A stretch of 64,000 nucleotides of DNA, taken from the NCBI GenBank assembly GCA_964017195.1, contig OZ024889.1, positions 65,353,858 through 65,417,857 of the forward strand, read 5' to 3'. This document shows, piece after piece, positions 1 through 15,100 of the stretch (the first letter of the stretch is position 1; each line of letters starts with the position of its first letter). The notes beneath the pieces are model-generated. The model had not been told where the DNA came from and did not search any database. It was given only the letters and a program-made list of their open reading frames with translations. Made by a program: the position numbers and the translations under genes. This DNA comes from Siderastrea radians. Lineage: Eukaryota > Cnidaria > Anthozoa > Scleractinia > Rhizangiidae.

Positions 1-197
1 TTGCTCACTGCCCCATTAACACCAAACACACAGTTCCTAACAACTGTCGTCTAATGTGTTACAGTATATATAATTATATATTTTGCTTGTACAGCTTTTG
101 TTTATATACCTATCACTGTTCAACAAGTCTTTTTTTTCAGTGTGTAATGTACATATTAAATAATTTAATTTGTATCTTGTGATTCTTTGGTGTGCAG

Positions 198-3100
198 GAA
201 TATGCTTCATAAAGACTCAGATGAGGCTAGAAGACAACAGGCAAGGCAAGGACAGGAAGAAGGTAACTTAAAGTTAAATGTCTTGCTGATATTAACTTTT
301 CTCCATTATGTACTTTTTAAATTAGAGATGACTGCTGGATAAATGATTTGACCTAAAATTAACTAGCTTTTCTTCTTTAGTGAAACCTAAATATAAAACT
401 ACAATTAATAACAAAGAAACTACTGTTATTGGTAACAGGTTGCTACAGCAGTACATAAAACTATTAAACATGCACACTTGGTACACATAAAGTTTTTCAG
501 ATCTCTGTGTAGTAATGTTTTACACAAAAGTGAAAAAGGCTTGCTCAATGTTTGCACATAGTTTCAGGTTTTCATTAAACAGTTAATTTGATTGTTTAGC
601 AAAAAATAGTGTAAGCACATGCATAACAAGTAGAACAATGTCACACAAAGCAATTGAAAGTTATTGGCCTGAATAACAAAACGCGTGTAAGATAAGCGTT
701 AGAAAATGCACTCCTTGAAGCATGTTAATGCAAAAAACGTGCATGTGTTTTGCGTGTGGATTCGACGTTTATCTCTGAGCTGTACTGTATATGTAGTACA
801 TGATGTATAAATACATTTAACTCATGGAATGACTATCCTGCAACCTGTAAGTTTTATTTCAAAGTTGAGCTTTTATTGGATCACTAAACAAAAATTATGT
901 TGAAAAAACCCTTTTGTATTTAAGGGATATGAAACTTATGATTGTAAAAAATTACTAGTTTTATATCAATGAATTTCATAAGTAACATCAAATTTTTTTA
1001 TACCTAACATGTGATGTTGATCTAATGCACCTTTAATTAAACCAACAAGGCTTTGACGACTACCTGAGGCCAATGAGTTCTTTTTGTGAGTAAAGCTCTT
1101 TGTGTTTCTCAAATGCATGCTTTGCATGATAACTGTAAAACTGATAAATGTGATGTATGAAACCAACATAACTTGGTAAAATAATATTGTTTTAGTATTC
1201 ATTTGTTAAAAGGATTCATATTCTCTCAAGGTAAAATTTAAGTTGTAGGGTGATTCACACTGGTTTACAAAAAATGGGTGAATTTTGATTTATGTTTTGT
1301 TTGGCATAAAAATATATAGTACGCGCACTGTTTTAAGAGCTGCTAATTACCTGGAGGTTCGTCATTTTTAGTCTAGTGAAAGTTGTATTTTGCTTAGAAA
1401 AATATAAACGTTTGATACTTTATAATTGTTTTCTAATCACATATTCAATTAAATGACTTCTCAAGTTTTGCTACGTCTATCAATATTCCTTTTTGTGCTA
1501 ATTATAATCACCAGCAAACAGGTCAGGAAGCGGCCACACAGTACGCAGTCATGAAATCTGTTAGTTTCTTCCATGTCCATGTTCAATTTTACCAGTAAAA
1601 TACTAGTCACTAAAAAATAAATAATGAGCCTAGAAATGAAGCTTTGATCAAGGTTTAGTGAAATTTTGAGGACAGTTTTGAAGCTGAGGGCTTTGTCACT
1701 CCATGGAGCTGAGTGAGTGAAATATATCCTCTGTGGCATGGCCCATTAGAGGCATACCATTATGGCACCACAGATGAGAAAAATTGTTGGTAAATAAAAA
1801 ATTTTCAACAAACATTACATGTAAAAAACTATATATTTAACAGATCACCATTGCTACATAACTGGGGTGAGAGGGGGGGGAGGGCAAGATATATGAGGAG
1901 GTGCAAAGGCCTTTTTTTGCATTTGAAATTAGCGACATGGGCCTTTTCTGGGGATAGAAACTTTCTGAAAGATTTTGGCAGGACTTTTTTTATTTTATCA
2001 AACAATTGAATCAATTTCAACAGACTCTCTTGCTTTTTTTAATGTGGATAAAAAGGACTTTTGGTTACATTCTGGGCTGCTGGAGTTTTTTGGCCTCAGT
2101 TTTAGCCTAATGTGACATTCTTCGGATATAAAAATTTGGCCTCATTCATACCTCTTTGACACTAATATACCTGAGTACCCTGGTACTGGTTATTTTCTGG
2201 AACCATGCATTTGCATCAGCTTCGAATTCAACTTCAACTGTGTTACCTCCGACACGTTACACATGTATGTAATTGTTTACAAAACATTTATATTTTATAT
2301 GCACAATAAATTTACACTAACAACGTGCATGCCATATGTTGAGAACGAAAAGTTTAGCACTGTTCACTCCACAAGAGGGGTATTTAGTAAAGTGGAATCT
2401 GATATGGATTGCTGATGATTTGTGACAGCTGATCATGATGCTAGTGAGGCTGGTGAAGAGGAAGATAAAGAAAACAAACCAGAGGCAGTGGAGGTGAGAT
2501 GAAAAAGTAGAATTTCTAACAAATAATGCTATCATTTTTATAATACTAGCTTGTAAATAAATAATAATAATGAATACATATTTCATCCTTGTTGGCCTGA
2601 TTACTTGTAACAATGGAACTCTTTTAGTATGGTGGGAGTAACCGGCTGCAACGGACTTAAGCATCCAATCCATAGGGGCCCGGAATAGTAGTACTCTTTG
2701 TTGCTTTACACTTTGACCATTTGGCTTATAAAAATACATTTTTTTCTTACAGAAAACAAAAGAACAATCACCATCCATCAAAAAATTTGTTAGTTGTTTC
2801 ATTTTTTAGTACAAACTGTATCTTGGTTTCCACCACCACATTTACTGTGTACAGCCAGGTGTACAGTTGCAGAATAGGTAATTGCAATGGGGAGAAAAGG
2901 GCACTTTATATATGTGCTCATCCCTTTAACTACACCGTTATTGCCAAAGGCTGAAAAATTAAAAATCACAAAATATGGTATGATGTGGTATGACATGGAT
3001 TTACAGCTGTAGCTTAAAAATACTTTACTGGTAAATTGAAAATGGGTAATCTGTTTTCCTGTACACCACTGCTGGTAATGATAGATTTTACCATGCTTGA

Positions 3101-6100
3101 ATCCATATTTATATTTAATCTTAAGACAAATTAATTTGTTGGCCTTTCTAATGGCATAAAACTCGATTTTCGGATAACACATTATTTCCAGAATTCTGTC
3201 GTTAAAGTAATGTCCTGGTAGCAGGGTTCAAAATAAAATCAGAGCTTTCAGCCTGAATTTGACGGCTTTTTTTCTCTAGGCTGATTTTTAGCCGGTGTCC
3301 TAGTGGATTTGGACCCCCTCAGAATTGGACCCCCCGGTCCAAATATGGACCCCCGTGGGTCCACTTTCGCTAGCGGATTTGAAACCCCTTCGCAGATTTG
3401 GACCCCCCCCCCCCCCCTGTAAAAACTTACGCTACCAAATACCTTCAACAGAAAATCTGGCTATTTGTATATAAACCACCGAAACGACTCTTTCGCTCTT
3501 CAGCCTTGCCAGCAAGCTAACTCTCTTGGGTTTTAGAACACGGTAATTGTAAGCAAAAGATTACTGTGCTATATGTAGAGGCGTAAAAGCTAATTTATTG
3601 AAAAGCTGCCGCGCTTGAAACCCAAAATAAGATGTATATTCGTCGTTCTAAAAACGTTCCGGGAGACAGAAGACCTTAATCACAAAACTTGCCGTTTCAA
3701 AAGGAAATTATTGCCTTATTGAAGGGGGTCCAAATCCGCGAGAGGGGGTCCATATCCGCTAGCGGATTTGGACCGGGGGGTCCAAATCCGCTAGCGGATA
3801 TGGACCAGGGGTCCAAATCTGCGGGGGGAGGGGTCCGAATCCGCTGTGACACCGGCTGTCAACAAGAATGAACAGGCACCTATCCCAAGTATGGAATAAA
3901 GTGTTGACAGGCCAAACACGGCTCATATGCTCGTGCTAATGTGTTTGTATATTTCTCTTAAGCAGCCTTCACACGTCAAACTAATGTTGGCCAACTCGTG
4001 TTGGCAAACTCAAATTGGTGTAAGTGAATAACACAACAACATGTTGGCAAACTGTTGGCAAAAGGTTGGCGAGAATAGAGACAAGTTCTATTTGTCGCCA
4101 ACAGTTTGCCAACATGTTGTTGTGTCGTTCACACACACCAATGTGAGTTTGCCAACACGAGTTGGCCCACATTAGTTTGATGTATGAAGGCTGCTTTAGC
4201 AATGGTTGATTTTTAGTTAAGTGCCATTTGCTCATAAGGATGGTCTTAAAATTAGGCAGAGCTGGGTGGTACGTTGTTACGAAAGGCAGAATTTTTTCCG
4301 CACTGTCTCTTTTTGTTGAAATGCCGACTTCCTTTCATTTGACTTCGGACGTTATTCTTTATTCTTTCTACTAGACTGTTCGGGTAGTCTCTCGCACGGA
4401 GGCGTGTTTTGAATTGGGTGATAGTCTCAACGAAAGATTTCGCTCAAGAGTTTGTTCTAAGAGGACGTAGGGCTTCACCTCTGATAAACCCTTTTCTAAC
4501 CCCTGGTGGGTGGCAGGAAGAGAAGCGAGTGTACTGGAAAGTTTCTGTGGGCTTAAAATGTGTGCAGATATCAAGAATTGCTTGCTTGTTAAATCTTTCA
4601 CCTTTGAAAATAGTGGTATCCAGGAACTGAGTTTATTTCTTTCTCTGAGATTTCAGCCGTAAATTTAATTGGGTCTGGTGGTGACTGTTTGCTAGGACAA
4701 TAAGCTCTTCTATCTCCGTTTTATCAACATTCCACAGCGAGAATAAGTCATCGATGTCTCTTTTCCACTCAAGTGGTAGAAGATTGTAGAACATTTGTAC
4801 TAATGTTTGACTGAGCATGTGGCGTTATGCCAAGCCCGATCAGTGTCTCTCTTTGACCTACATCTGATTTCGCTCTTCCCAACTTAAGTCTCTTGGGTAT
4901 GTGAATTTTTCTGTGTGGGCCTGAAGTTTAACTATCGACGTTTCTGACTGCTCGATTTTTCTCTTGAGCATGGAAGTCTCGTCGACGGCGGACTGGCAGG
5001 GTCGCTTGCTGGCGTTTGACAATTTAGATCAGGCCTTTGAAAATGATAAATGCGGCAACTGGGGTGACACTGATTTTCAGCGCGACGGTATATTTCCTTT
5101 GGTCTCCAGCAAATTTAATTGGACGAGAAGGCGAAAGCAAACGAAAAAAGCGACAAGGTGCTAAGTGGAACAGGATCGAAGACGCATTGGTAACAAAGAA
5201 ATCGTGAATGAAAATTGCTGCGGCACTGCCACCCCGTGTCTGGCCTATTTCCTCAAAAGTCGCATTGTTGATCATGTATGAAACCACATCGGAAAAAAAA
5301 AAGAGTGCCGGCAAATAGAGATAGTCGCTAGAACGAAGACTTGATTTACAAGAATCGAGATAATAGTTGTTAACGTTCTGTAATTTCTTGTTGCTTTTTA
5401 TTCAGAAAGCTTTTAAAACGTCATCCAATTCACTTTTGGTATGTGTATAAGTGTTTCACGGCTGCATTACTTTCTGATATGAAACGTTTACTATGACGTT
5501 CCAGAGACGTTGATTTTGCCGATCAAGGGATGGGATGTCATTTTTTTCTATTTCTTGGGTGGAAAATCGCCGGCAAGGGTGGCCTAAGTGTCGGCTGTCG
5601 CCGGCAGCCGGCTGCTATTTTGAACCCTGTGGTAGTCATGTCAACTGAGTGATAAATATCCAGAGTTTGGATCCCTTAATTTGTGACTCTAAAATCCTGA
5701 CTTTGAAAGAAATCAAACCTTGCATATTAAGAAATCTGTTGCTGATGCTCTAAAAACGTTTAAAATGCAAGTGTACATATGTTTCGTTTCTCTCGGTAGT
5801 GTTGGTTTATTTTCAAATGTCTCATACAACAAAATTAAGTGCCAACAATTCTTAATGCTACTTGTCATACATTTGTCATATCGATGAGTCTTGACATCAC
5901 TACTTTCCAGGCTAATACTTGGGATTTAGTTGACTAATAGCCATTTGGGAACATGCTAGAATATCAATTATTGATATTTACAGAGTGACAAATTTGAATA
6001 TTTTTTTTTTTAGGAAAAAGCAGCAGAGGAGGTTCGACCTGACTCATCTGCCTCAGTGGGTGGAAAGAGTGAAGCGAAGTTAACCAACCAGTTTAACTTC

Positions 6101-9100
6101 AGTGAGAGAGCATCGCAGACTTACAATAACCCTTACAGAGTAAGTAATGTATTCGAAACCTTGAAGTTGTCACGCCTGACTGTACAGAAGTTTATATGAG
6201 AAACTGTTATTTTTGTGTTTAATTTTAGGAACGTGGTACCTCAACTGAACCTCCCCCAAGAGCAAACTTCTCAGCAACTGCTAATCAGGTATGTTATAAC
6301 TTAATATTTTGCCTTATATTTTATTTATTTATTTATCTATATAATTTGCCTTAGGCTAAGATCTATTAAATTGCATTGTAGATGACAACGCGATTTCATT
6401 AACATTCTCTTGTAAATTCTGTTAGGAATTTTAAATGTTTTGTGAGCAAGTTACCAAGGCTTGTCGTGCTTCACTGAAGCTCAGCTGACAATTTGTGCAA
6501 TTGTCTTATAATCCCCAGCTTCTGAGTAGCTTCATGAATGTTTGTTTAAACTGCCTGCTGAAAAGGAAGAATTGCACTTTGTTGTGATCATAATTTACAT
6601 GAATTGTTGTTTTTGCTCAACAGTGGGAAATTTATGATGCTTATGTAGAAGACTTACAAAAGCAGGTGGGATTTTTGAAGTTAATTAAAAGCAACAACTC
6701 TTAGTGTGAAACTTCTGAATGTTGCACTAGTAGGTCAGATTTTCTACAGATTCTTCTCGTTTTATCTGATTCTCTTGATTATTTATCAATTATTCGCCAA
6801 AGGCGAAGTGAATATTGTGGAATAATCCCCAGTAAAATTGCTCAGGTGATTATCAGAGCAAATGCATTTTCTTTTTTCTTTTCTCCAGAAACATCAAAAA
6901 TTGCGCGGTGGCCATTTTGAGAATTACTGCTTCAGTATTATAATCACCTCGCGTGGGGTGATTATAGCAAAATATGACATAATCCTCGACCAGTCAGAGC
7001 GCGCGCTTCTCTATAATCACCTGAGCAATTATACTAATTCTCATTATTTCAGTTCATTGTACATGGTTATAATATCATCATTGCATGGTTTCATTAAACA
7101 GTGGCTGAAGGTGCGCGGTCCTCTGACATCTATCTAAACTCAAATAGCTACCTACGTCATGTTGTTTTTCACTAAAAAGTCACTTTATGTGAAATTTCTC
7201 AGATAACCACCTTCTTTGATTAAGTCTGATATCTACTTCGGAAGTCATTGAAGAACCTGATGTTATCCTTAACTAATTAACTATTAGGAGAAAATCAAAG
7301 AGAAAGAAAGTAGGAAGACACAGACATTCAAGAAAGATGAGGATAAAAAGAAGAAACTGATGCAAGCTGAAGTGCAGGTTAGTTGCCATCTCATATGTCA
7401 GAATTAAAACAAACAAGAATACTTCTGGTGTGCAGTAAGCTCTTTTAATGGTAAGAGAGATGTGAAATTCACCGCATCACAAGCAGGGGACAAACAAAAA
7501 CTTCGTTTTTTTAAATTTTATTTATTCATGTTTTTGTTTGTCTCACGGTTGTAACATGCTGAAGCTGAATATTACATCTTTCTTATGTCATGACCAAGCT
7601 CAAAATTTACAATCTTTCCTCTTTCCTTTATATTTGAGGAAGGAGGAATATAAGGTAGGCAGGTCTAATGATTTTTGACACTGTGCCACAGGATCCAAGA
7701 GAACTAGTGTCTGTTTAAGATAAATGAGAACTTACAGGGGCTACGGTGGTGTAAGTGGTTAGCACATTGGACTTCAGATCTGAAGATCGGTGGTTCGACG
7801 CCCAGTCCCTGCCATCGTGTTGTTTCCTTAGACAATACACTTTACCCCACATTGTCTCTATCCACCAAGGTCTATAATATGGGTACCGGCGTGAAAACCT
7901 GCGATGGACTAGCATCTCATCCTGGGAGGAGTAGCAATACTCTCAGTTGCCTTATGCTACAGAAACCGGGTAAGCTCCGGCAGTGTGGGCCTCCTCGGCT
8001 CTTGGGCGACTTTTCCTGTTTTTTGTTTTTTGTTTTACAGACGGCAGCACTAGTAGTATTGCAAGCTATTTCTTTCTTTACAAAAAATGTTTTAACATTC
8101 CCTACGCATGTATTACACTTAATCCTTTACTTGTTTTGCGTTTGGCACCAGGGTGATGATATCTCAAGGATTTCCAAACCGTGCAAGATAGTGGAAAGAA
8201 TGGTGAACCAGAACACATTTGACGACATTGCGCAAGGTATCTTCGTCACCTAATTTTAGTATGACTTAAGAAAGCTAAAAGGCTCAATGGAATCAAAGGA
8301 ATATCAAAATTATTCGACCAGTTTTGTACTAGTTTTCTGAGACTATTTAAAAATGTGTTTGGGGATCGAAGTGGATTTAACTTCAAAAACCTTTTCTTTT
8401 GCAAGTTCGTCCCTTATGTCTTTCCCTTTGAGAAAATCACTTCAGGTCTTCCTCTTGGTTTTGTAGGAGCATTAATTAATTGGTGTGCGACAAAAGGTGC
8501 TTACCCAAACATGAAGAAATCCCCACGCCCTTTTAATGCTGAAAGGAAAAGAAAATACAGTGGGCTAATGAATGCAAAACGACGGTGTTGAACCTGGTTG
8601 CAAATAATTCAGTGAACCAATCCAAACTTGACACAGACATGTGCAGCGGAAAATGTGTGTCCACCAAGTCCTTTTGGTTTTGGGTTTTTGTTCGCTGGAA
8701 AAATGCTTACTCAATTTTTAGCCAATGACGTCACGTTAGTGACGTCATAGGCCACTGTCAGAGCCTAAAATCAACGATATACGTCTGTTTGTGATGTCTG
8801 TCTTACGCTCTGTCAAGCTGGGGGGATATTCTGTGAGACAGTGGGTGGGGGTGTGCACCGGGACACTGAATCTCTTACCTTATCAGCGACACATACCCAT
8901 ACAGCTTATACTATGGGAGTACGTCCCCCGGGCTTTGAAGTGTTTTGCATTGGCGAGTTCTCGATCAACAGGAACTATTTAATTTTCCTTCGAATGCGCT
9001 GTTTTGTATACTTGAGGTCTGGCAGGGTTTTATTTGCACTGTAGTCCTGCGTTTACTAAGCCGTGGTACAAACTGCTACAGCAACAAACATATCAGAAAT

Positions 9101-12100
9101 TATATACAAGACGGATTGCAAAGTAAAATCGGAAATTGCGCGGCTTGTTGATAGCTATTCTTTAAACTGAAAAACTTGAATGGAACTAATATTAAATCCA
9201 AGTTACACTGGTGATCAAGGAATTAGAGTAACATCTTTAGCTTTAAGCCGGGGCCAAACGAGAGCGAGAGTTGGCAAAATTACAGGTCGTCGGTTTAAAT
9301 AAATCCAACTAATCGAATACATCCACTGCTGACATGGAACATTCAGCATGCTGGAAGACAGCATGTTCTAATCAGACCTAATCAAACATAGGAGCGCAAT
9401 GCGCGCAGAGCCAATGACGTATTTTTTTACAATATGGTGAAGTTCATCCTGCCAACCTCTGGGTTTTTACACTTCTGGTAAGTCCCACCCTAACCCCTCA
9501 GCCCCGCCTTCCCCAGCCCCTACCAAAAAATCTTGAGGTTATCCTCCATAAAATCTGGTATAATGATCGAGCAGCGTGACTACGTGACAGTTAATTATAG
9601 CGTGACATCAAAAATGTAAAGAAACCGAAGAAAGTCGTTTGTTTCACTGTTCTTCAAAGACAACATAGACAAAAACACTTACCGTCCAAAAATATTGCAT
9701 AGGTCAGTGAAAATTGAACAATTTTACTTCAGTCTACCGGTGAATATCCAATACGTTTCAGAGTTCATGGACGGTCAACTTTGATAGGTGACCGTTTTGA
9801 CGCTCTGCGTGATTTGCGTGACACGCGACTCGCTTTACTTTGCTTTTAAAATTTGTTGGTTTTCAGACGTTCCAATCAACCACCTACGTTCTACGTATTG
9901 TCAAAACAGGAGTCTGCCATCAAATGTACGTTTCTTGTATCCACAAGATTTTCTTCGAAATCGGTTCGAACTAGTGTTTATAAACATGACTGAAATAGTT
10001 TTGCAACTATATTTATTTCCCCTGTCGATTGAAGTTGCTTGCTTTGTAGTCAAGTCGGCTAAAATAATTTTCGTCTTTTTGCTTCGCAAATCGACCAAAG
10101 CATGTTTACATTTGTAAATTTCCCACGGTACAAAGTTATTTTTATCTCACGTGTTTATTTTGGGTCTCAACCTTCAGCCGAAAAAAGTTTCGTTTGCTTT
10201 GCCTTCGAACAGTACGAAAATGTTCAAATTCAGCTCGCTCTCACAAAACCTGCTCGCTTTCCAGTAGGTCCAAAAGGTCTGTATTAGAATGCTTTGTCAC
10301 ATATCTGTTGTTGTTAATCTTGCGTTCGGTTCGAGATGTTTCAAGCGTTGCGTTACATTCCGAAAGTTCAAATGACAAGCAGCTGTCAACCATGCAAATT
10401 TGTTCAAGCCGCTTTGAATTATACGGTAAACAATGGTTCTAAAGGCCGGGCCAAACGAGACAGAGATTTGCTGAGAGTTGAAGAATGAGAGTTGTCCAAG
10501 AGTTTTCTTCAACTCTCGGTGGCTATAGTCCGCCCGGCCAAACGAGAACGATAGTTGACGAGAGTTCATCGCGTGACAAGACACGGCGTCTCTGACCTTG
10601 TGATCGTGCGACCTTGGCGTACGGCTAGTCGGCTATCCAGTCCAATGAATTTTTCACGCAAGCGAAAAGCTTCCTTATTGCTTATGTTCGTGCGAAACAC
10701 CTCATCGTGCGACCACCTTTTGCGTGGAGTTTTGCCAGTTTCCTTGGTTGCCGTCGCAGAGACTCCGAAGACATGGACGCCATCGACGCCATGTTGTTTG
10801 AGGTGGCGATTGAGCCCGCTGTATTAAATACAACAACTGCTGACCGCAAAACTCTCGTGCAACTCTCAAACGCGGGCCAAACGAGAGAAAACTCTTGGCG
10901 ACTCTCAACAAAAATTTGAGCAGGCTCAAATTCGATGAGAGCGGGTGAGAGTCGCTGAGAGCGCATGAGAGTTTAAGGCCAAACGAGGTCGAGAGTTTGA
11001 ACTCTCATCAACTCTCGGCACCAACCTGTCATGGCAAAATCTTTTTTTTTTTTTGCTGAATTTCGACAAATGAAAACATTACGCACAAGTATACCAGTAA
11101 TACTGGATTTTCTGTGTCTGAACTATTCGCTTTCTACGTTTTTAAAATTGACCTCATAGCGTCACCGTTTTTGCTTGTTTTCTTCCAGATTTCAAGTACT
11201 GGGAGGATGCTGCAGACGAGTTTAAGGATCAGGAGGGTACACTCTTGCCACTGTGGAAATTCTCTTGTGAGAAAGCCAAGAGAATGGCAGTCACTTCCTT
11301 ATGCTGGTACGTATCCCTCGCCGTAAAGAGAAAATTTTTAAAAGACTTTTTGACCAAAACTATACACTCAACTAACACTTGTTTGGAACAAATGGCTTTC
11401 TCTTCGTACAGTCCTTAATATCAGCTACTCACTGTACCCCGGCAACTGAAGGATGGCGTGGTAACTTGTTTTTTTTAAATTATAGGAGTCCAAAGTACCA
11501 TGACTTATTTGGAGTTGGACACGGATCATGTGAGTCAATACGTTTTAGCATTGTGGTTTATCGTTATCAACTTCTGCTGTCATGGCTTCTTTTGTAATGT
11601 TTAAGTCGTTTTTTTTTAATTCCACGTAACAGGACATAAACAATTGAAAATGAACTGTTTTTTTGGTATTCTTCAGAAACAAAACCGTACTGCATAGAAA
11701 ACTGTTTGTAGGTTACATTAATTGACTATAGTAAAGAGCGATGAAAAGAACTGCACAGGTTTTGACCAGCTTAAGTTCTTCCATCATATTTCAAAATGAA
11801 ATTTGTTTAGCCAGGAGTAAAACGATTAACAAATGGTAGCAGAAAAACGTTTATGAAACTGAAATCAAAGAATCTGAGTATTGTGAAAATTTTACTGATG
11901 TGCATGTGTTTGATATCTTTGTTAGATGACTTTTTAAAGCAAAGTAATGGAATGATCACAATGTACACCTTGAAGAACCCTTCATTTCCTGAGTAAGTAA
12001 AGTGTTAGACTTGCTACAAGTCGCTCGTTTTTTTCTCGGGGACAAAAGAGATGTTTAGTTGGTGATTGCAAAACGCGCTCTGTATATGTGCGTGTGTAGC

Positions 12101-15100
12101 GCGGTGATCGATGTTCAGATGATTGCAGAACTCGCGCGCGGAATATTTGCGTGTGTTGCGTGTGATGTGATGACAGAAAACGAGCTTGTTCCACAGAGCC
12201 AGCCGCCATTTTGTTTCATGCGCGTGGTTCGCGCGCGTGTCCTCCATATAGTCAGAGCAAGCGACTTGGAGCAAGTCTAGTTAAGTGTATACTGAGCTCT
12301 GAATTCTACAAGGTCGGTTACCTACAAACATAAAAATGAATAAAGGGGTTAGTTTCTAGAGACACTGTGGTGCTGCGTCGGTGGTAAAGCACAAAAATTT
12401 GGATTTATTAACTAAGTTGGTAAGGTAAATTGGTCACCGTAAAGAAATTCAAAAGCTGACGTTTCGAGTGTGCCCTTCTCCCTATTATGAAGGGATAATG
12501 CTCGAAACGTAAGCCAGTTCTTGAATTTCTCTCCGATGGCCAATTTACCTTATCAACTCAGTTGAAAAATCCAAACTTTTGTGTACCTAGAAACCTACCT
12601 TGGAACTTACCACTTTTCCATTGTCTCAGAATAAGCTGCGTCTGCCCTGATCTTTTATCTCTCCCCCCAAGTTTTGCCGCATACTCTAACCAACTAGCGG
12701 TTATCTTTTCTCGTTTCAGATATGTTTGTGAAACAGAGAGTGGAGTAATGTGCCTGGATTTTCATCCTGAGCATCCAAATTACATCGCAGTTGGTTTTTA
12801 TGACGGTAAGTTCAACTACTGACAAAAATTCCCCAGGAAGTGTCGATACGTTGCGCGAACTCTATCACTCCCAGCAAGAGACTTGCTTCTTATATTAAGT
12901 GTTTCCTTAAATTACACCTCTTGCAGGCGACAGCGTTGCCCAGCACGGTTTGTTTTAAAAAATGGATGGTCAACTGTGGGAGGTTTGGTTGCAGTAAGAT
13001 GATGGTTTGTGATTTATTTTAGGCGTCACACTTCCACTGCAGGACAGGATTAGCATTGGCCGGCTTTCGAACAACCGGTCCGTGGTGATTTCGTCTTTCC
13101 ATCTCGTTTCGTGTTACCCTGAGATATTATACCTTCATGCACGTGATTGTCTTATTAATAAAATACGTGAATGAATTTAATGAAAAGTAAGAAAACCGCA
13201 TTCAGTTTACTTGTTATTACACATACCATCACATGTACCATCTTTCCCTTTATAACTTAAGATGTAGCTAAAAAACGTATAATATTTATAAATTTTTGTA
13301 CAGTGCAATGTAATTTTTGGGTGGACTAGACCGTATGGTTCCTATGTCTCTTTCTTGTCCTTCCTCACTTTTTCACTTAAATTAAATTTATACCGTAAAC
13401 TCTTTGACGACTCCATGTGGTCGTTATCTAATTTACATCAAATGTAATCGAGAGAGTTAATTGTCCACAAATTGTTGGTAGTTTTTAACCTGTTTGCTTT
13501 TTTCCAGGGAGTGTGGGTGTTTACTTAGTCGTCCAACACGCAAACAAGATCGAGCTGATGTACCGGTCAACGGCCAAAACTGGCAAGCACACAGACCCCG
13601 TCTGGCAGGTGAGGACTGCAGAATGGTAGCGAGGACACCATTTCGCGCACTACCACAAATAAGTTACGAGTTTGTGTTCTCAGAAATCTTTGCCATTTTG
13701 AAGCGGTTTGTAATTGAAAGTCACAAAACCAAAACCAAAATTAAGGAACTGTTACACGAGGCAACTTTTCCAACAACTTTCAACGCAGTATATTACGAGA
13801 GCATTGCGAGGAAAGTTGCAAAATACATGTTACGCGCTGCAACTTATCTCGCAACGTTGCGAAACGTAGAAGCCTAGTCTACTTTTCCTGCAACTCACAA
13901 CGCAATTTTTCGTTACGAGACATGTTGCAAAGAGGGAGTGTTACACGCAATTTCGTCCGCAACTTGTCTTGCAACGCCGTTACGTTGCAAGTTGCAGGAA
14001 AACGTGCCTCGTGTAACAGCGCCTTTATCACCCTGGCTAATCACAAACTCAAACAAATGAACAATCAGAATTTGTAGTAAATAGAGGCAACAGGCCCTAA
14101 CTGTTGAAAGACACGAACTGACAAATACACGTTTCTATTTGATTTTACTTCTTCTTGGTAAAGAAACTGACGCAATTTTTTTAACTAGTCACATTGTATA
14201 GTAAAGCAAAACCAAAGGATATGCGAATTACTTTCGGTACTCGATTGAACACCGCTATATCAGTTGCAAAGAGGGGTGAGTTTCCAAAGAAACTCAGTGG
14301 TGCTGCGCCGGTGGGGAAGCGAAACACATCATTTCTCAACTCAGTTGATAAGGTAAGTTGGCCACCGTAAAGAAATTCGAAAGCTGACGTTTAGCGCGTC
14401 AGCCCTTCGTGAGAGCGAATCCCTCTATTAGGTAGATGAACACCTGTGATTAGTAGACGTTGAAGCTGTTCTCTAAAGGAACCGTTTAAGAAAAATTAAA
14501 CTCTTTGTTGTGTCTTTGTTTTCCTTTCAAGGTAAAATGGCAAAAAGACGACCTGGACAATAACATGAATTTCTTCTCGGTGTCTTCCGATGGGCGAATA
14601 ACACAATGGACTATTGTGAAGGTAAAGAGAGCTTGATAAATAATTTCAAAAGCTTAGCACAGAACTGTCGTTCTCCCTTGACGCTTCAGTCGTTTTGCCA
14701 TAGCGAGCCTCGTAACAGTAGAGAAAGCCGGCAAACATTTTCTGTTTGTGACGTGGAAGTTCTTAGAAAGCCTCTTTTTCTTTGGCTGTTTTCCCTTATT
14801 GTTAAAGTTAGGTGTTGGTACAAGCTGCAGTTCTGTTGCTAGCAATAACACAACTCCAATTGGATTGGGCCTTTCCACTACGCAAATGTAAATTCAAAAG
14901 ATACGTTTGCATTACTTAGCAACGAACCGCTTCCAAAACTGCAAGACGAGTCAACTAACCCAGTATAGTTAACACGTTATTTTGAATTTTGAAAGTAGAG
15001 GGGTAGTTCATCAGTGAGCTGTTTCTTTGCAACAATTGTGGCATTGTTCAGAAATGTTGCTGTTTTTTTGTTATTATGTAGAGTGAGTTGAGGCACACAG

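Larger units (their letters stand above)
3222..5629. mobile_element. 2.4 kb non-autonomous DNA transposon, CAGGGTTC ends, 6-bp TSD
   Basis: The left end reads CAGGGTTCAAAATA and the right end is its reverse complement (TATTTTGAACCCTG). Both sides are flanked by the direct repeat TGGTAG (3216-3221 and 5630-5635). It sits in a DNAI1 intron. It carries no intact transposase; inside are a G/C-rich inverted repeat, a 235-bp TTA-flanked MITE and a decayed Penelope-type reverse transcriptase piece. I cannot place it in a named superfamily from the ends alone: hAT elements may start CAGGG but make 8-bp duplications. The element at 34249-38180 has very similar ends and the same duplication length. Confidence 0.75.

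Noticed and set aside
10297..10966. Overlapping frames on both strands at 10.3-11.0 kb
   Set aside because: They fall on the repeated GAGAGTT/AACTCTC mosaic and mirror each other.
13494..13877. 127-residue open frame
   Set aside because: It overlaps a DNAI1 exon (13508-13608) in the wrong frame and then runs into a MITE.
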